Shown piece by piece: positions 25,062 through 35,005 of a stretch of 64,000 nucleotides of DNA (positions are counted from its first letter, which is position 1; every line of letters starts with the position of its first letter). The stretch is from contig CBFDBO010000011.1 of NCBI GenBank assembly GCA_965603075.1, forward strand, positions 28,765 to 92,764, given 5' to 3'. A program made the position numbers and the translations under genes. This DNA comes from JABJOR01 sp965603075 (GTDB taxonomy: Bacteria > Pseudomonadota > Alphaproteobacteria > Rhodospirillales > Casp-alpha2). The notes beneath the pieces were generated by a model, which was given only the letters and a program-made list of their open reading frames with translations, made no database searches and had not been told where the DNA came from.

Positions 25062-26159
25062 GTGTCCGACGATTCTTTTATTTCAATTCGTAACGTCAGT
25101 AAACATTTCGGTAAAGTTCATGCCGTTGATCAGGTCAGTATTGATATTGCCAAGGGTGAATTCTTTTCGCTGCTCGGCCCATCAGGCTGTGGCAAAACAA
25201 CGTTGCTCAGAATGCTTGCCGGATTTGAATTCCCAACCATGGGTGAAATCTTAATCGATGGGCAGGCCATGTCATCGGTTGCGGCAAACCTTCGCCCGGT
25301 CAATATGGTCTTTCAAAGCTATGCCATTTTTCCGCATTTAAACGTGCGGCAAAATATTGGTTATGGTTTGCGTAATGACAAGCTCTCTAAACAAGAACTC
25401 GATGCAAAAGTCGATGAGATGTTAGAGCTGATTAAGTTGCCCGGTTATGGTGACCGTCAATCAACACAGCTATCGGGTGGGGAGCGTCAGCGCATTGCGT
25501 TGGCACGGGCCTTGATTAAGCGCCCGAAAGTGTTGTTGCTGGATGAACCTCTGGGCGCGCTTGATAAACAGCTTCGCGAACAAATGCAGCTTGAATTACG
25601 GGCTTTGCAACGCTCTGTTGGCATTACGTTTGTATTTGTGACCCATGATCAGGAAGAAGCCCTGACCATGTCTGACCGAATCGCGGTGATGTCCAATGGA
25701 CGCTACATGCAAATTGATACGCCGACTAAATTGTACGAATCACCGGTAAATCGCAAAGTCGCTAACTTTATTGGCTCAATGAATTTCTTTAAGGCTCGGG
25801 TTGAAGGAATTGCTGGTGGTGATGTGACGCTTGATGGCGGTTCTTTGGGTAGATTAATTGCCAATTCTGGCAATCATGAATTCTCACAGGGCCAAAGTGC
25901 CCTTATCGCCATTCGCCCAGAAAAACTCTCAATCGTTGCTGAGCAACCTACATCGGGCAATTTTGTTGAAGGTACAACCGACGCCACGGCGTATCTTGGT
26001 GATCGCAGCCATTTTTATGTTCGTGTAAACGGTGTGGAAAATGCAGTTGCTGTATCAACCCAAAATATTGGCCGCATGAACGAAACATCAATATTGAGTG
26101 AAGGTAAGGTTTGGCTTTCCTGGGAAAGCGATGCCATGGTGTTGTTACATGATGATTGA
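25062..26159 (+). CDS. PotA-like ABC transporter ATPase
   Basis: The ATP-binding subunit shows Walker A GPSGCGKTTLL, signature LSGGERQRIALARAL, Walker B VLLLDEPLGALD and the switch histidine in VTHDQEEAL, followed by a C-terminal TOBE-type domain. Start codon choice is between GTG at 25047, inside potC, and GTG at 25062, which has a GGAG 9 bp upstream; the second is preferred (365 residues). It completes the transporter. Confidence 0.9.
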   Translation: MSDDSFISIRNVSKHFGKVHAVDQVSIDIAKGEFFSLLGPSGCGKTTLLRMLAGFEFPTMGEILIDGQAMSSVAANLRPVNMVFQSYAIFPHLNVRQNIGYGLRNDKLSKQELDAKVDEMLELIKLPGYGDRQSTQLSGGERQRIALARALIKRPKVLLLDEPLGALDKQLREQMQLELRALQRSVGITFVFVTHDQEEALTMSDRIAVMSNGRYMQIDTPTKLYESPVNRKVANFIGSMNFFKARVEGIAGGDVTLDGGSLGRLIANSGNHEFSQGQSALIAIRPEKLSIVAEQPTSGNFVEGTTDATAYLGDRSHFYVRVNGVENAVAVSTQNIGRMNETSILSEGKVWLSWESDAMVLLHDD

Positions 26160-26218
26160 TAAATAGCCATCGCTTTGGCATTGATCATTTAGAATAGGGC
26201 TATACGGGAGAAATCAAT

Positions 26219-26869
26219 ATGGCTGTCAAAGCCGAAGCCAAACAAAGCAAAGGCCGAACAGCCACGAAAGAGGCCCGCCGACTACAATTGATCGAAGCAA
26301 CCATCGAATCGATTGCTATTCGGGGGTTTTCTGGAACAACACTGGCCACGGTGACCAAGGGCGCCAAACTGTCCCATGGCATTATTAATTTTCACTTCAA
26401 AAGCAAAGAGGCCTTGTACGAAGAAACGCTCGGATATTTAGCTCAAGAACATTATGACTTTTGGCAATCGGCCTTAAAAAAATCGAGTCCCGAGCCACAG
26501 ACACAATTGGCGGCAATTGTTTCGACCGACTTTGAAAGAACAATTTGTTCTAAGAAAAAACTGGCCGTTTGGTTTGCGTTTTGGGGACAGGCCAAATACC
26601 GGCCTAATTATCTGGATGTGCATGGCAAATATGATGAGCATCGCTCTGCTGAGATCGAAAAATTATGTGACGCTATTATAAAGGATGGCGACTACAAACA
26701 TTTGGCCTCAATTTCAACAGCGCGCCGAATAACCGCCATTATTGATGGGCTTTGGCTCCATCTTTTGCTCTATCCAAAGGAACGCAGCAGAGAAGAAGCG
26801 GCTAACGATCTTTTTAGCTATTTGTCCGAGGTGTTTCCAAAACATTACGATAGACCTGCATGCATATAA
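26219..26869 (+). CDS. BetI-like TetR-family regulator
   Basis: The 216-residue protein has the TetR N-terminal helix-turn-helix (LIEATIESIAIRGFSGTTLATV, HGIINFHFKSKEALYEE) and a C-terminal domain like that of BetI (AIVSTDFERTICSKKKLAVWFAFWGQAKYRPNY, IIDGLWLHLLL). BetI represses choline uptake and oxidation genes in response to choline. By analogy this protein may sense a quaternary or methylated amine, and the two palindromes upstream of the operon are its likely targets. It lies between the transporter and the enzyme genes. Confidence 0.88.
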   Translation: MAVKAEAKQSKGRTATKEARRLQLIEATIESIAIRGFSGTTLATVTKGAKLSHGIINFHFKSKEALYEETLGYLAQEHYDFWQSALKKSSPEPQTQLAAIVSTDFERTICSKKKLAVWFAFWGQAKYRPNYLDVHGKYDEHRSAEIEKLCDAIIKDGDYKHLASISTARRITAIIDGLWLHLLLYPKERSREEAANDLFSYLSEVFPKHYDRPACI

Positions 26870-26887
26870 TATTGAAAGAACGATCAA

Positions 26888-28954
26888 GTGACTTCTCCAA
26901 CCCGCGACCCCCGATACGATATTCTTTTTGAACCTGTAAAAATTGGTCCTGTAACTGCCAAAAACAGATTTTATCAAGTACCGCATTGCAATGGCATGGG
27001 GCACGAATTCCCTTCCAACATGGCTGAAATGCGCGGTATTAAAGCCGAGGGTGGCTGGGCCGTTGTTTGTACGGAAGAAGTTGAAATTCATCATACGTCC
27101 GAACACACCCCCCTAATCGAAGGGCGCATGTGGGATGACAGTGATATTCCTGTTTTCACCAAAATGGTTGAAAAAATTCATGAACATGGTGGTTTGGCAG
27201 GGTTCCAACCTGCCTATACCGGGTATTGCACACCCAATTTATACAGCCGTGAAATCCCCATGGCACCGTCCCATACACCCGTAGAAGGCCTTGACCCCAT
27301 ATCGGCGCGGGCCATGGATAAAACGGACATTCGGAATGTGCGCAAATGGCATGTCGATGCGGCAAAACGGGCCAAACAGGCTGGTTTTGATATCATCTAT
27401 GATTACTGTGGCCATGGCATGACCATGCAAATGCATTTCTTATCGAGGCGGTTAAACCACCGCATCGACGAATATGGTGGCAGCTTAGAAAACCGGGTTA
27501 GACTATTCAAAGAAATCCTCTTCGATATCAAAGAAGCCGTTGGTGACACCTGCGCCGTAGCCGTTCGGTTTGCCGTGGATGAACTGATGGGCAGCGGGGG
27601 CATTTCCAGCGATGGCGAAGGTCGTGACGTGGTGGAAATGCTCGCTGAGATTCCCGATCTTTGGGATGTTAATGTGAGTGAGTGGTCCAATGACTCGTCC
27701 ACCTCACGGTTTAATGAACAAGGCTCGCAAACCCCCTATACGGAATTTGTAAAACAGGTCACCAATAAACCCGTGGTGGGTGTGGGGCGTTTCACATCCC
27801 CCGATACCATGGTGTCGATGATCAAAAATGGTAAACTGGATTTTATCGGTGCGGCGCGTCCCTCGATTGCTGATCCGTTTTTACCCAAAAAAATCGAAGA
27901 AGGCCGCCCGGAGGATATCCGCGAATGCATCGGTTGCAATATTTGTGTCAGCGCAGATTTTCAGGCCGTCCCCCTTCGGTGTACACAAAACCCCACCATG
28001 GCCGAAGAATGGCGCAAAGGCTGGCACCCAGAATACATCCCCGATAAAAAAAGCGACGATAGCGTTCTTGTGGTGGGGGCGGGTCCTGCTGGTTTGGAAT
28101 GTGCGCGTGCACTGGGCCAACGCGGCTACGCTGTTACCCTCGCTGAAGGTAAAACCGAAATTGGGGGGCGGGTAACGATGGAAAGCCGTTTACCGGGTTT
28201 GGCGGAATGGGGACGGGTGCGCGATTACCGTGAAGGCCAAATCGCCAAGATGGTCAATGTGGAAACTTATTTAGATAGCCATCTAAGCGCCGAAGATGTT
28301 TTGGAATTTGATGCCGCCCACGTGGTTCTTGCAACCGGATCAACATGGCGCGCGGATGGCGTGGGACGGGCAAACCATGTTGCGATCGACGGTTCAGATC
28401 AAGCCCACGTCTTTACCCCCGATGATATTATGGGCGGTACAAAACTTTCCGGTACGGTCGTGGTCTTTGACGATGACCATTATTATATGGGCGGCTTGAT
28501 GGCAGAAAAGCTTCATAAAGAAGGCTGCAATGTTATTTTGGTAACGCCTTCCGCCGATGTATCAAGTTGGACCCACAACACCATGGAACAAGTTCGCATT
28601 CAAACGGGCTTGCTTGAAATGGGTGTGGAGATCATTCCCCATCGCAACCTTGCTGCGGTCAAAAAGGGTAGCGTCGATTTATCCTGTGTCTTCACAGAGC
28701 GATTGATCAATAAAGAATGCGATAATGTGGTCATGGTCAGTTCCCGCCTGCCCAACGAAAGCCTGTATCACGACCTGATAGAATTACGGGATGGCTCGAG
28801 CATCAAAACAGTGACCCGAATTGGCGATTGTTACGGCCCGGGCACCATTGCCGCTGCTGTCTATAGTGGGCATCGCTACGCCCGCGAGATTGATGAACCT
28901 GAAAATGAGGGTGTTCCGTTCCGTCGAGAATTACCCCAACTATCTGAGAGTTAA
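26888..28954 (+). CDS. Trimethylamine-dehydrogenase-like flavoprotein, paralogue 1
   Basis: The 688-residue protein (GTG start) has the full TMADH layout: N-terminal TIM barrel with C34 (RFYQVPHC), the residue that binds FMN covalently in TMADH; a [4Fe-4S] motif CIGCNIC...C; then FAD/ADP-binding domains (VLVVGAGPAGLECARAL). Compared with TMADH from memory, the active-site Tyr169 and His172 (DYCGH) and Trp264 and Asp267 (EWSND) are kept, whereas Tyr60 and Trp355 of the trimethylamine-binding bowl are changed. A different methylated or amino substrate is therefore likely. Confidence 0.88.
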   Translation: MTSPTRDPRYDILFEPVKIGPVTAKNRFYQVPHCNGMGHEFPSNMAEMRGIKAEGGWAVVCTEEVEIHHTSEHTPLIEGRMWDDSDIPVFTKMVEKIHEHGGLAGFQPAYTGYCTPNLYSREIPMAPSHTPVEGLDPISARAMDKTDIRNVRKWHVDAAKRAKQAGFDIIYDYCGHGMTMQMHFLSRRLNHRIDEYGGSLENRVRLFKEILFDIKEAVGDTCAVAVRFAVDELMGSGGISSDGEGRDVVEMLAEIPDLWDVNVSEWSNDSSTSRFNEQGSQTPYTEFVKQVTNKPVVGVGRFTSPDTMVSMIKNGKLDFIGAARPSIADPFLPKKIEEGRPEDIRECIGCNICVSADFQAVPLRCTQNPTMAEEWRKGWHPEYIPDKKSDDSVLVVGAGPAGLECARALGQRGYAVTLAEGKTEIGGRVTMESRLPGLAEWGRVRDYREGQIAKMVNVETYLDSHLSAEDVLEFDAAHVVLATGSTWRADGVGRANHVAIDGSDQAHVFTPDDIMGGTKLSGTVVVFDDDHYYMGGLMAEKLHKEGCNVILVTPSADVSSWTHNTMEQVRIQTGLLEMGVEIIPHRNLAAVKKGSVDLSCVFTERLINKECDNVVMVSSRLPNESLYHDLIELRDGSSIKTVTRIGDCYGPGTIAAAVYSGHRYAREIDEPENEGVPFRRELPQLSES

Positions 28955-28960
28955 AATACC

Positions 28961-31036
28961 ATGAGCACCCGTGATCCCCGATATGACATCTTGTTTGAGC
29001 CCCTTAAAATTGGTCCGGTAACGGCCAAAAACCGTTTCTATCAAGTGCCCCATTGTACAGGCAGCGGTTGGCAACGCCCCCGCACGCTGGCGGGATTGCG
29101 CGAAAGTAAAGCCGAAGGGGGCTGGGCAGTTATCAATACTGAGTATTGCTCGATCCATCCTTCATCAGAAGACAGCCCCTATCCATCGGCAACCATGTGG
29201 GATAAAGGCGATATTAAATCACATGCGCTGATGACCGATAAAGTTCATGCCCACGGTGCCCTCGCCGGGGTTGAGCTTTGTATCGGTGGCTCCAGAATGC
29301 CCAACTTAGCATCGCGCGAAACCATGTTGGGTGTTGTCAGCCAACCCAATACAGATGGTAATCCTTTTCAATCCCGTGCCATGGATAAATCCGATATTCG
29401 CGATGTCCGCCGCTGGCACCGAAACGCTGCGCTGCGTTCCAAAGAAGCCGGATTTGATATCGCCTATATCTATGCAACGCACGATTATTTACTGTCGCAA
29501 TTTATGTCCCCGGTGTTGAACACCCGCTCAGATGAGTATGGTGGGTCCGTTGAAAATCGCATTCGTTTGGTGCGCGAAATTATCGAAGATACCAAGGATG
29601 CTGTGGGCGATACCATGGCGGTCGCCGTCCGGTTCTCGTGTGAAACGAGCGGTGGCTCTGGTGGTGATGGTAATCCCATGCCGGGCGAAACAGAGGAAAT
29701 GTTTGGTATTCTTGGCGAACTTCCCGATCTTTGGGATATCAACATCAAAGATTATTCGTTGGAAATGGGCTTGTCTCGATTTGTGCAAGAAGGTTCGCTA
29801 GAACCTTACATGGCATACATCAAATCAATCACCAGTAAACCCGTGGTCACGGTTGGTCGCTTTACATCCCCCGATACGATGGCCAGCCAAATCAAAAGAG
29901 GAATTGTTGATTTCATTGGCGCGGCACGACCCTCTATTGCCGATCCTTTTTTACCTAAAAAAATCGAAGAAGGCCGGCCCGAGGATATTCGCGAATGTAT
30001 CGGTTGTAATGTTTGTTATATGGGTGACAGCAAAGCCGTCCCCATTCGGTGCACACAAAACCCGACCATGAGCGAAGAGTGGCGCCGAGGATGGCACGCC
30101 GAAAACATCGACCCTAAAGGCTCCGATAGTCGTATCCTTGTTGTGGGTGCCGGACCTTCCGGCTTGGAATGCGCGCGCGCATTGGGGCAACGGGGTTATG
30201 ATGTGATGCTCGCCGAGGCCACCCGCGAATTGGGGGGACGGGTAACCCAAGAATCCAAAATGCCGGGATTGGGAGAATGGGCACGGGTGCGTGATTACCG
30301 TATTGGGCAACTTGATAAACTTGATAATGTGGAAATCTTCCGCGAAAGCGAACTCAGTGTACAGGACGTTTTGGATGTGGGTGCCGATCATGTGGTTACC
30401 GCCACGGGGTCTCACTGGCGTAAAGACGGTTTTGGCAATGCCAATCTCGGTTGCATTAAAAATCTAGGTCCCGAAGATAAAATCTTCACCCCCAATGATA
30501 TTCTGGAGGGGCGCTTACCCTCTGGTAATGTGGTGGTGTTCGATGATGACCATTATTACATGGGCAGTATCATGGCTGAAAAAATTCGAGAATCAGGCGC
30601 GAGCGTTACGCTTGTCACCCCCGCCGATGTGGTATCGGAATGGGGCGGCCTTACCTATGACCGTTGGCGGGCGAGAACGCAATTAATGGCGCTTGGCGTT
30701 GAAATTATAACCTCGCATAATTTGCTCTCCTGTGATGGCAGCACGGCTAAATTAAGCTGCGAGTATTCCGGTGTGGAGAAATCTATTGCCTGTGATTCAA
30801 TCGTCGTGGTTACTTCGCGCACACCCAATGACGGGCTGTATCAATCTCTCATGGAGAAAATGGAAGCCGGTGCCGAAGGTGCGCCAAAAACGCTTAAACG
30901 CATTGGTGATTGCGAAGCCCCGGCCATTATAGCAGCTGCCGTTTTTTCCGGTCACAAATACGCCCGTGAATTGGACGTGGAAATTGATCGTGATAACCCT
31001 TTAAAACATGACCGACAATTTTTTGAGGAAGACTAA
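28961..31036 (+). CDS. Trimethylamine-dehydrogenase-like flavoprotein, paralogue 2
   Basis: The 691-residue protein has the same domains as its neighbours, with C32 as the flavin-linking cysteine, CIGCNVC...C for the cluster and VLVVGAGPSGLECARAL-type ADP fold (reads ILVVGAGPSG). Here the bowl residue Tyr60 of TMADH is conserved (NTEYCSIHP), but the Trp264/Asp267 pair is replaced by tyrosine and glutamate (DYSLE). It lies 6 bp after paralogue 1. The complementary changes imply that the three copies have different substrates or steps. Confidence 0.88.
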   Translation: MSTRDPRYDILFEPLKIGPVTAKNRFYQVPHCTGSGWQRPRTLAGLRESKAEGGWAVINTEYCSIHPSSEDSPYPSATMWDKGDIKSHALMTDKVHAHGALAGVELCIGGSRMPNLASRETMLGVVSQPNTDGNPFQSRAMDKSDIRDVRRWHRNAALRSKEAGFDIAYIYATHDYLLSQFMSPVLNTRSDEYGGSVENRIRLVREIIEDTKDAVGDTMAVAVRFSCETSGGSGGDGNPMPGETEEMFGILGELPDLWDINIKDYSLEMGLSRFVQEGSLEPYMAYIKSITSKPVVTVGRFTSPDTMASQIKRGIVDFIGAARPSIADPFLPKKIEEGRPEDIRECIGCNVCYMGDSKAVPIRCTQNPTMSEEWRRGWHAENIDPKGSDSRILVVGAGPSGLECARALGQRGYDVMLAEATRELGGRVTQESKMPGLGEWARVRDYRIGQLDKLDNVEIFRESELSVQDVLDVGADHVVTATGSHWRKDGFGNANLGCIKNLGPEDKIFTPNDILEGRLPSGNVVVFDDDHYYMGSIMAEKIRESGASVTLVTPADVVSEWGGLTYDRWRARTQLMALGVEIITSHNLLSCDGSTAKLSCEYSGVEKSIACDSIVVVTSRTPNDGLYQSLMEKMEAGAEGAPKTLKRIGDCEAPAIIAAAVFSGHKYARELDVEIDRDNPLKHDRQFFEED

Positions 31037-31038
31037 AC

Positions 31039-33105
31039 ATGGCTCGTGATCCCCGGTATGACATTCTGTTTGAACCCATAAAAATTGGTCCGGTTACCGC
31101 ACCCAATAGGTTCTATCAAGTCCCTCATTGCAATGGTATGGGGCGCATGTTTCCTGACAGCATGATCGCCATGCGGGGCATGAAAGCCGAAGGCGGTTGG
31201 GGGATTGTCACCACAGAACAATGTGATTTCCACCCCACTGGAGACGTGCAACCGTTTACCGAAACCAGTATGTGGGACGAAGGAGACGTCCCCTATCTGG
31301 CCGCCATGGTCGACGCCGTCCATGAACACGGATCCCTTGCTGGTATTGAATTGGTCCATAATGGCGATGGCAGCGCCTGTCTTTATAGCCGTGAAGTTCC
31401 CATCGCCCCCATGCACCGACCCGTGGAAAGACTTGACCATCCGGTTCAAGCCCGTGCCATGGATTTAAGTGACATCCGGGATTACCGCCGCTGGCACAGA
31501 AATGCTGCCTTGCGGGCGCGGTCTGCCGGATTTGATTTGGTGGTGGTCTACGCCGGACATGATGGCACAATCCCCAGCCACTTTCTCTCTCGTGAGCATA
31601 ACCAGCGCAGTGACGAGTATGGTGGTTCATTGGAAAATCGTTTGCGATTGTTCCGGGAACTTATTGAAGAAACCAAAGAAGCCGTCGGTGACACCATGGG
31701 TGTTGTGGTACGATTTGCGGTTGATGAAATGATGGGTGACAAAGGTCTGGAATGGGCCACCGAGGGCCGCGAAGCCGTCGAGATGATCGCAGAGCTCCCC
31801 GATATGTGGGATGTAAACGTTAGCGACTGGAACAATGATTCCATGACCTCTCGATTTGCACCGGAAGGTTATCAAGAAGAATATATCGCCTTTGTTAAAA
31901 AAATGACCAGCAAACCGGTCTCGACCGTTGGGCGTTATACATCCCCCGATACGATGATCTCGGCTATCCGCCGCGGATTGGTTGATGTGATCGGGGCGGC
32001 AAGACCCTCTATCGCCGATCCGTTTTTACCCAATAAAATCAAAGAAGGCCGCCCGGAAGATATTCGCGAATGCATTGGCTGTAATATCTGTGCCGCGTGG
32101 AACAATCTTTCGGCCCCCAGCCGTTGCACACAAAACCCGACAATGGGCGAAGAGTGGCGCAAGAGTTGGCACCCCGAAAAAATTCCTGCCAAACAATCGG
32201 ACGCCCATATTTTGGTTGTCGGCGCGGGACCCGCCGGATTAGAAGCCGCCCATGGTTTGGGCAAGCGGGGCTATCAGGTGACGTTGGCTGAAGCCGGGAA
32301 AGAACCGGGCGGACGCGTTACACGCGAAAGCCGATTGCCGGGTTTAAACGAATGGGCGCGGGTGCGAGATTATCGATTGGGTCAAATTCAACCCATGAGC
32401 AATGTGGAAATGTTTCTGGAAAGCCATTTAAATGCGGAACAGGTTTTAGAGTTTGCAGCAGACCATGTGGTTTTGGCCACGGGTGCTTATTGGCGCAATG
32501 ACGGCGTTGGCCGGGCCAATCGATTTGCGGTTCCCTGTGCCACCGGCGCCGCCGGTGCTGCCGGCGCCATCGCCTTAACACCCGATGATATCATGGATGG
32601 CAAACGACCAGAAGTTCCCGGCAGTCCGGTCGTTATCTATGACGATGATCATTATTATATGGGCAGCGTCATTGCTGAACTATTGGTGGCGGAAGGTTAT
32701 CCGGTTACCTTGGCAACCCAAAATTCAACGGTGGCAAGTTGGACGGAACATACCCTTGAACAAGGCCATATCGAAAAAAGGTTGGTGGAAGCGGGCGTTA
32801 CCATTCTTGCTCGGCAGCAATTATGCCATATTGGCGCGGGCAGTTTGAAGCTAACCAATACCCTTACGGGCGAGGCCACCGAACATGATGGAACGGTGGT
32901 CACGGTTACATCCCGTCTGCCCCGTGATGAATTGTTCAGTGAGCTTAAAGATAAAGTCCCCGTAAAACGCATTGGAGATTGTTATGGACCGTCGATTATT
33001 GCCGCTGCGGTTTATGAGGGCCATCGCTTTGCCCGTGAATTTGACTCTATAATTGATCCTGACGAGGTCCCGTTTAAGCGCACTAGGTATCAATTGAATC
33101 ATTAA
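31039..33105 (+). CDS. Trimethylamine-dehydrogenase-like flavoprotein, paralogue 3
   Basis: The 688-residue protein starts 2 bp after paralogue 2 and shares all domains: C31 for covalent FMN, CIGCNIC...C for [4Fe-4S] and ILVVGAGPAGLEAA for the ADP fold. Like paralogue 1 it keeps Trp264 and Asp267 (DWNND) but not Tyr60. An alanine/glycine-rich insertion (ATGAAGAAGAIAL), encoded by GC-rich 9-bp repeats, interrupts the third domain at about residue 500. Electrons would normally go to an electron-transfer flavoprotein, which is not encoded nearby. Confidence 0.88.
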   Translation: MARDPRYDILFEPIKIGPVTAPNRFYQVPHCNGMGRMFPDSMIAMRGMKAEGGWGIVTTEQCDFHPTGDVQPFTETSMWDEGDVPYLAAMVDAVHEHGSLAGIELVHNGDGSACLYSREVPIAPMHRPVERLDHPVQARAMDLSDIRDYRRWHRNAALRARSAGFDLVVVYAGHDGTIPSHFLSREHNQRSDEYGGSLENRLRLFRELIEETKEAVGDTMGVVVRFAVDEMMGDKGLEWATEGREAVEMIAELPDMWDVNVSDWNNDSMTSRFAPEGYQEEYIAFVKKMTSKPVSTVGRYTSPDTMISAIRRGLVDVIGAARPSIADPFLPNKIKEGRPEDIRECIGCNICAAWNNLSAPSRCTQNPTMGEEWRKSWHPEKIPAKQSDAHILVVGAGPAGLEAAHGLGKRGYQVTLAEAGKEPGGRVTRESRLPGLNEWARVRDYRLGQIQPMSNVEMFLESHLNAEQVLEFAADHVVLATGAYWRNDGVGRANRFAVPCATGAAGAAGAIALTPDDIMDGKRPEVPGSPVVIYDDDHYYMGSVIAELLVAEGYPVTLATQNSTVASWTEHTLEQGHIEKRLVEAGVTILARQQLCHIGAGSLKLTNTLTGEATEHDGTVVTVTSRLPRDELFSELKDKVPVKRIGDCYGPSIIAAAVYEGHRFAREFDSIIDPDEVPFKRTRYQLNH
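32542..32568 (+). repeat. Three degenerate 9-bp units in paralogue 3
   Basis: accggcgcc, gccggtgct and gccggcgcc follow each other in frame and encode TGA-AGA-AGA, an insertion not present in the two sister genes. Confidence 0.7.
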
Positions 33106-33162
33106 TTCACAGGATAAACAGGATAAATTGACGAAAAAATTGACGCATAAAAGGAAATACCA

Positions 33163-34668
33163 ATGAAAGAATTCCAAGATCTGAGCAATAAAGTTTTCAT
33201 CAATGGTGCGTACCGTGATAGTGCGTCAAGGGATGGTTTTGATGTGGTTAATCCTGCAACAGAAGAGGTGGTCGGCAGAATTCCTGATAGCGCTGAGGCC
33301 GAAGTGAGCGAAGCCATCGCGGTCGCCAACAAAGTTCAAAAAGAATGGAACAAAAATAATGCCCTGACCCGGGCGGAATTGATGCATGAAGTGGCTGCTC
33401 ATATGCGTAAAGAGCGTGGTGTGGTGGGGGAAATGTTGACCCGAGAAATGGGCAAGCCCTATAAAGAAACCACCGATGAAATTGATTGGTCGGCCAGTGC
33501 CATGGACTACTACGCCGAAATTGCCCGTCATGATAATGGCAAAGTTGTCGGCCCCGCGGTGGATAATCAATTCCATTTCACCATTAAAGAACCCATGGGC
33601 GTGGTTGTGATTATCATGCCGTTTAACTATCCCTTGGCATTGTTTTGCTGGGAAGCGTCCGCCGCTATCGCCAGTGGTAATGCGGTCATTTTGAAGCCTT
33701 CAGAAAATGCCACTTTGGGAACCCTTAAATTCATGGAAGCGTTTTCTTATTTGCCGGATGGGTTGGTGCAATGTCTTCCCGGCGGGGCGCGTGTAGGCAA
33801 ACAATTGGTCGATAGCCGTGATACTCATATGGTTGCCTTTACCGGGGGCGTGCCCACCGGACAGCTCGTTGCCAAAACATGTGCTGAACAATTCAAACCT
33901 TGTTTGATAGAGGCCTCTGGCAATGATCCGTTTTTGGTCATGCCTTCGGCGCCTATGGATATGACAGCCCGCGCGGCAACCTTTGCGGCAAACCTTAATT
34001 GCGGTCAGGTCTGCACCTCGGCGGAACGGTTTTTTGTGCACGAAGATGTCCATGACACATTTGTTGAAAAGCTGGTCGCCAATGTTAAGGCCCTTCGCAT
34101 TGGAAACGGTTTAGGAAAAGTCGATATTGGCCCAATGGTCTCGCAAAAAGAACGCGAGCGGTATGAGGCCATTATCAAACGCGCCATAGAACAGGGAGCA
34201 AAGGTTGCCTGTGGCGGAGGGCGTCCGGCTGAATTTAATACCGGATGGTTCGTTGAGCCCACCGTGCTGACCGATGTTACGCCGGACATGGACATTATGA
34301 ATGCCGAAAGTTTTGGCCCTGTGGCACCAATTTGCAAAGTAAGCTCGTTTGATGAAGCCATCGAATTGGCCAACAAATCGGACTATGGTCTGGGCGCTAC
34401 CATCTATACCACCGATCTGAACGAGTCTATGCGGGCGGTGAATGAGATTGAAACCGGCATGGTTTGGGTTAATGCCCCGCTTCTTGATAATGACGCAGGC
34501 CCCTTTGGGGGACGCAAAATGACGGGTATGGGACGACAGCTGGGCGCGGAAGGGTTAGAGACTTTTCGTCACACAAAATTTGTCATGATTGACCCCGCCG
34601 CTAATGATCAAGGTTTCTGGTGGTTCCCGTACAAAGACGAAGAAGCCTGTCCAGACTACGAAGGATAA
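33163..34668 (+). CDS. NAD(P)-dependent aldehyde dehydrogenase
   Basis: The 501-residue enzyme has the aldehyde dehydrogenase fold with FNYPLALFCW, the general base E250 (LIEASGNDP) and nucleophile C284 (NCGQVCTSAERF). It is the last gene of the run after the three TMADH-like genes, 57 bp downstream, and a terminator follows. It probably oxidises the aldehyde released by the flavoproteins. The ELGG motif is altered to IEASG. The family is too broad to name the aldehyde. Confidence 0.88.
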   Translation: MKEFQDLSNKVFINGAYRDSASRDGFDVVNPATEEVVGRIPDSAEAEVSEAIAVANKVQKEWNKNNALTRAELMHEVAAHMRKERGVVGEMLTREMGKPYKETTDEIDWSASAMDYYAEIARHDNGKVVGPAVDNQFHFTIKEPMGVVVIIMPFNYPLALFCWEASAAIASGNAVILKPSENATLGTLKFMEAFSYLPDGLVQCLPGGARVGKQLVDSRDTHMVAFTGGVPTGQLVAKTCAEQFKPCLIEASGNDPFLVMPSAPMDMTARAATFAANLNCGQVCTSAERFFVHEDVHDTFVEKLVANVKALRIGNGLGKVDIGPMVSQKERERYEAIIKRAIEQGAKVACGGGRPAEFNTGWFVEPTVLTDVTPDMDIMNAESFGPVAPICKVSSFDEAIELANKSDYGLGATIYTTDLNESMRAVNEIETGMVWVNAPLLDNDAGPFGGRKMTGMGRQLGAEGLETFRHTKFVMIDPAANDQGFWWFPYKDEEACPDYEG

Positions 34669-34722
34669 GGGGCTCTTAAATAAGGGATTTAATAACCTGA
34701 TTAAAGACAATTAGTCATTGAG

Positions 34723-34757
34723 GGCACTTGCAACTTTACCGCAAGTGCCTTCTTTTT
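34723..34757 (+). terminator. Terminator after the aldehyde dehydrogenase gene
   Basis: GGCACTTGC (34723-34731) and GCAAGTGCC (34741-34749) form a 9-bp stem around a 9-bp loop and are followed by a thymine-rich run (ttctttttt). Confidence 0.88.
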
Positions 34758-35005
34758 TGTGTAGCGGCACAAATAAAAATTTACCAATAGTCGATCTTTT
34801 TTAGGGCACTATTGATTTGTCACATTCACTGTATTGAGGATAAAATTGATAGATGAAATATTCATAGCCCTTTTTAATAGATAGAAGTACTCTCACTCAC
34901 ATTATTATTTTAAAAAGATTCTAATTTAATAATTGCCAAAGATGCTTTTTCCCGTAGTGTGTATTAATATAACGTGATGGACCGACTTCATTTTAGCGGG
35001 GCAAT
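34758..35005. other. AT-rich intergenic region upstream of a histidine kinase gene
   Basis: Together with the terminator this 337-bp gap (34669-35005) contains only AT-rich sequence that presumably holds the kinase promoter. No reliable promoter or operator was found. Confidence 0.4.
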
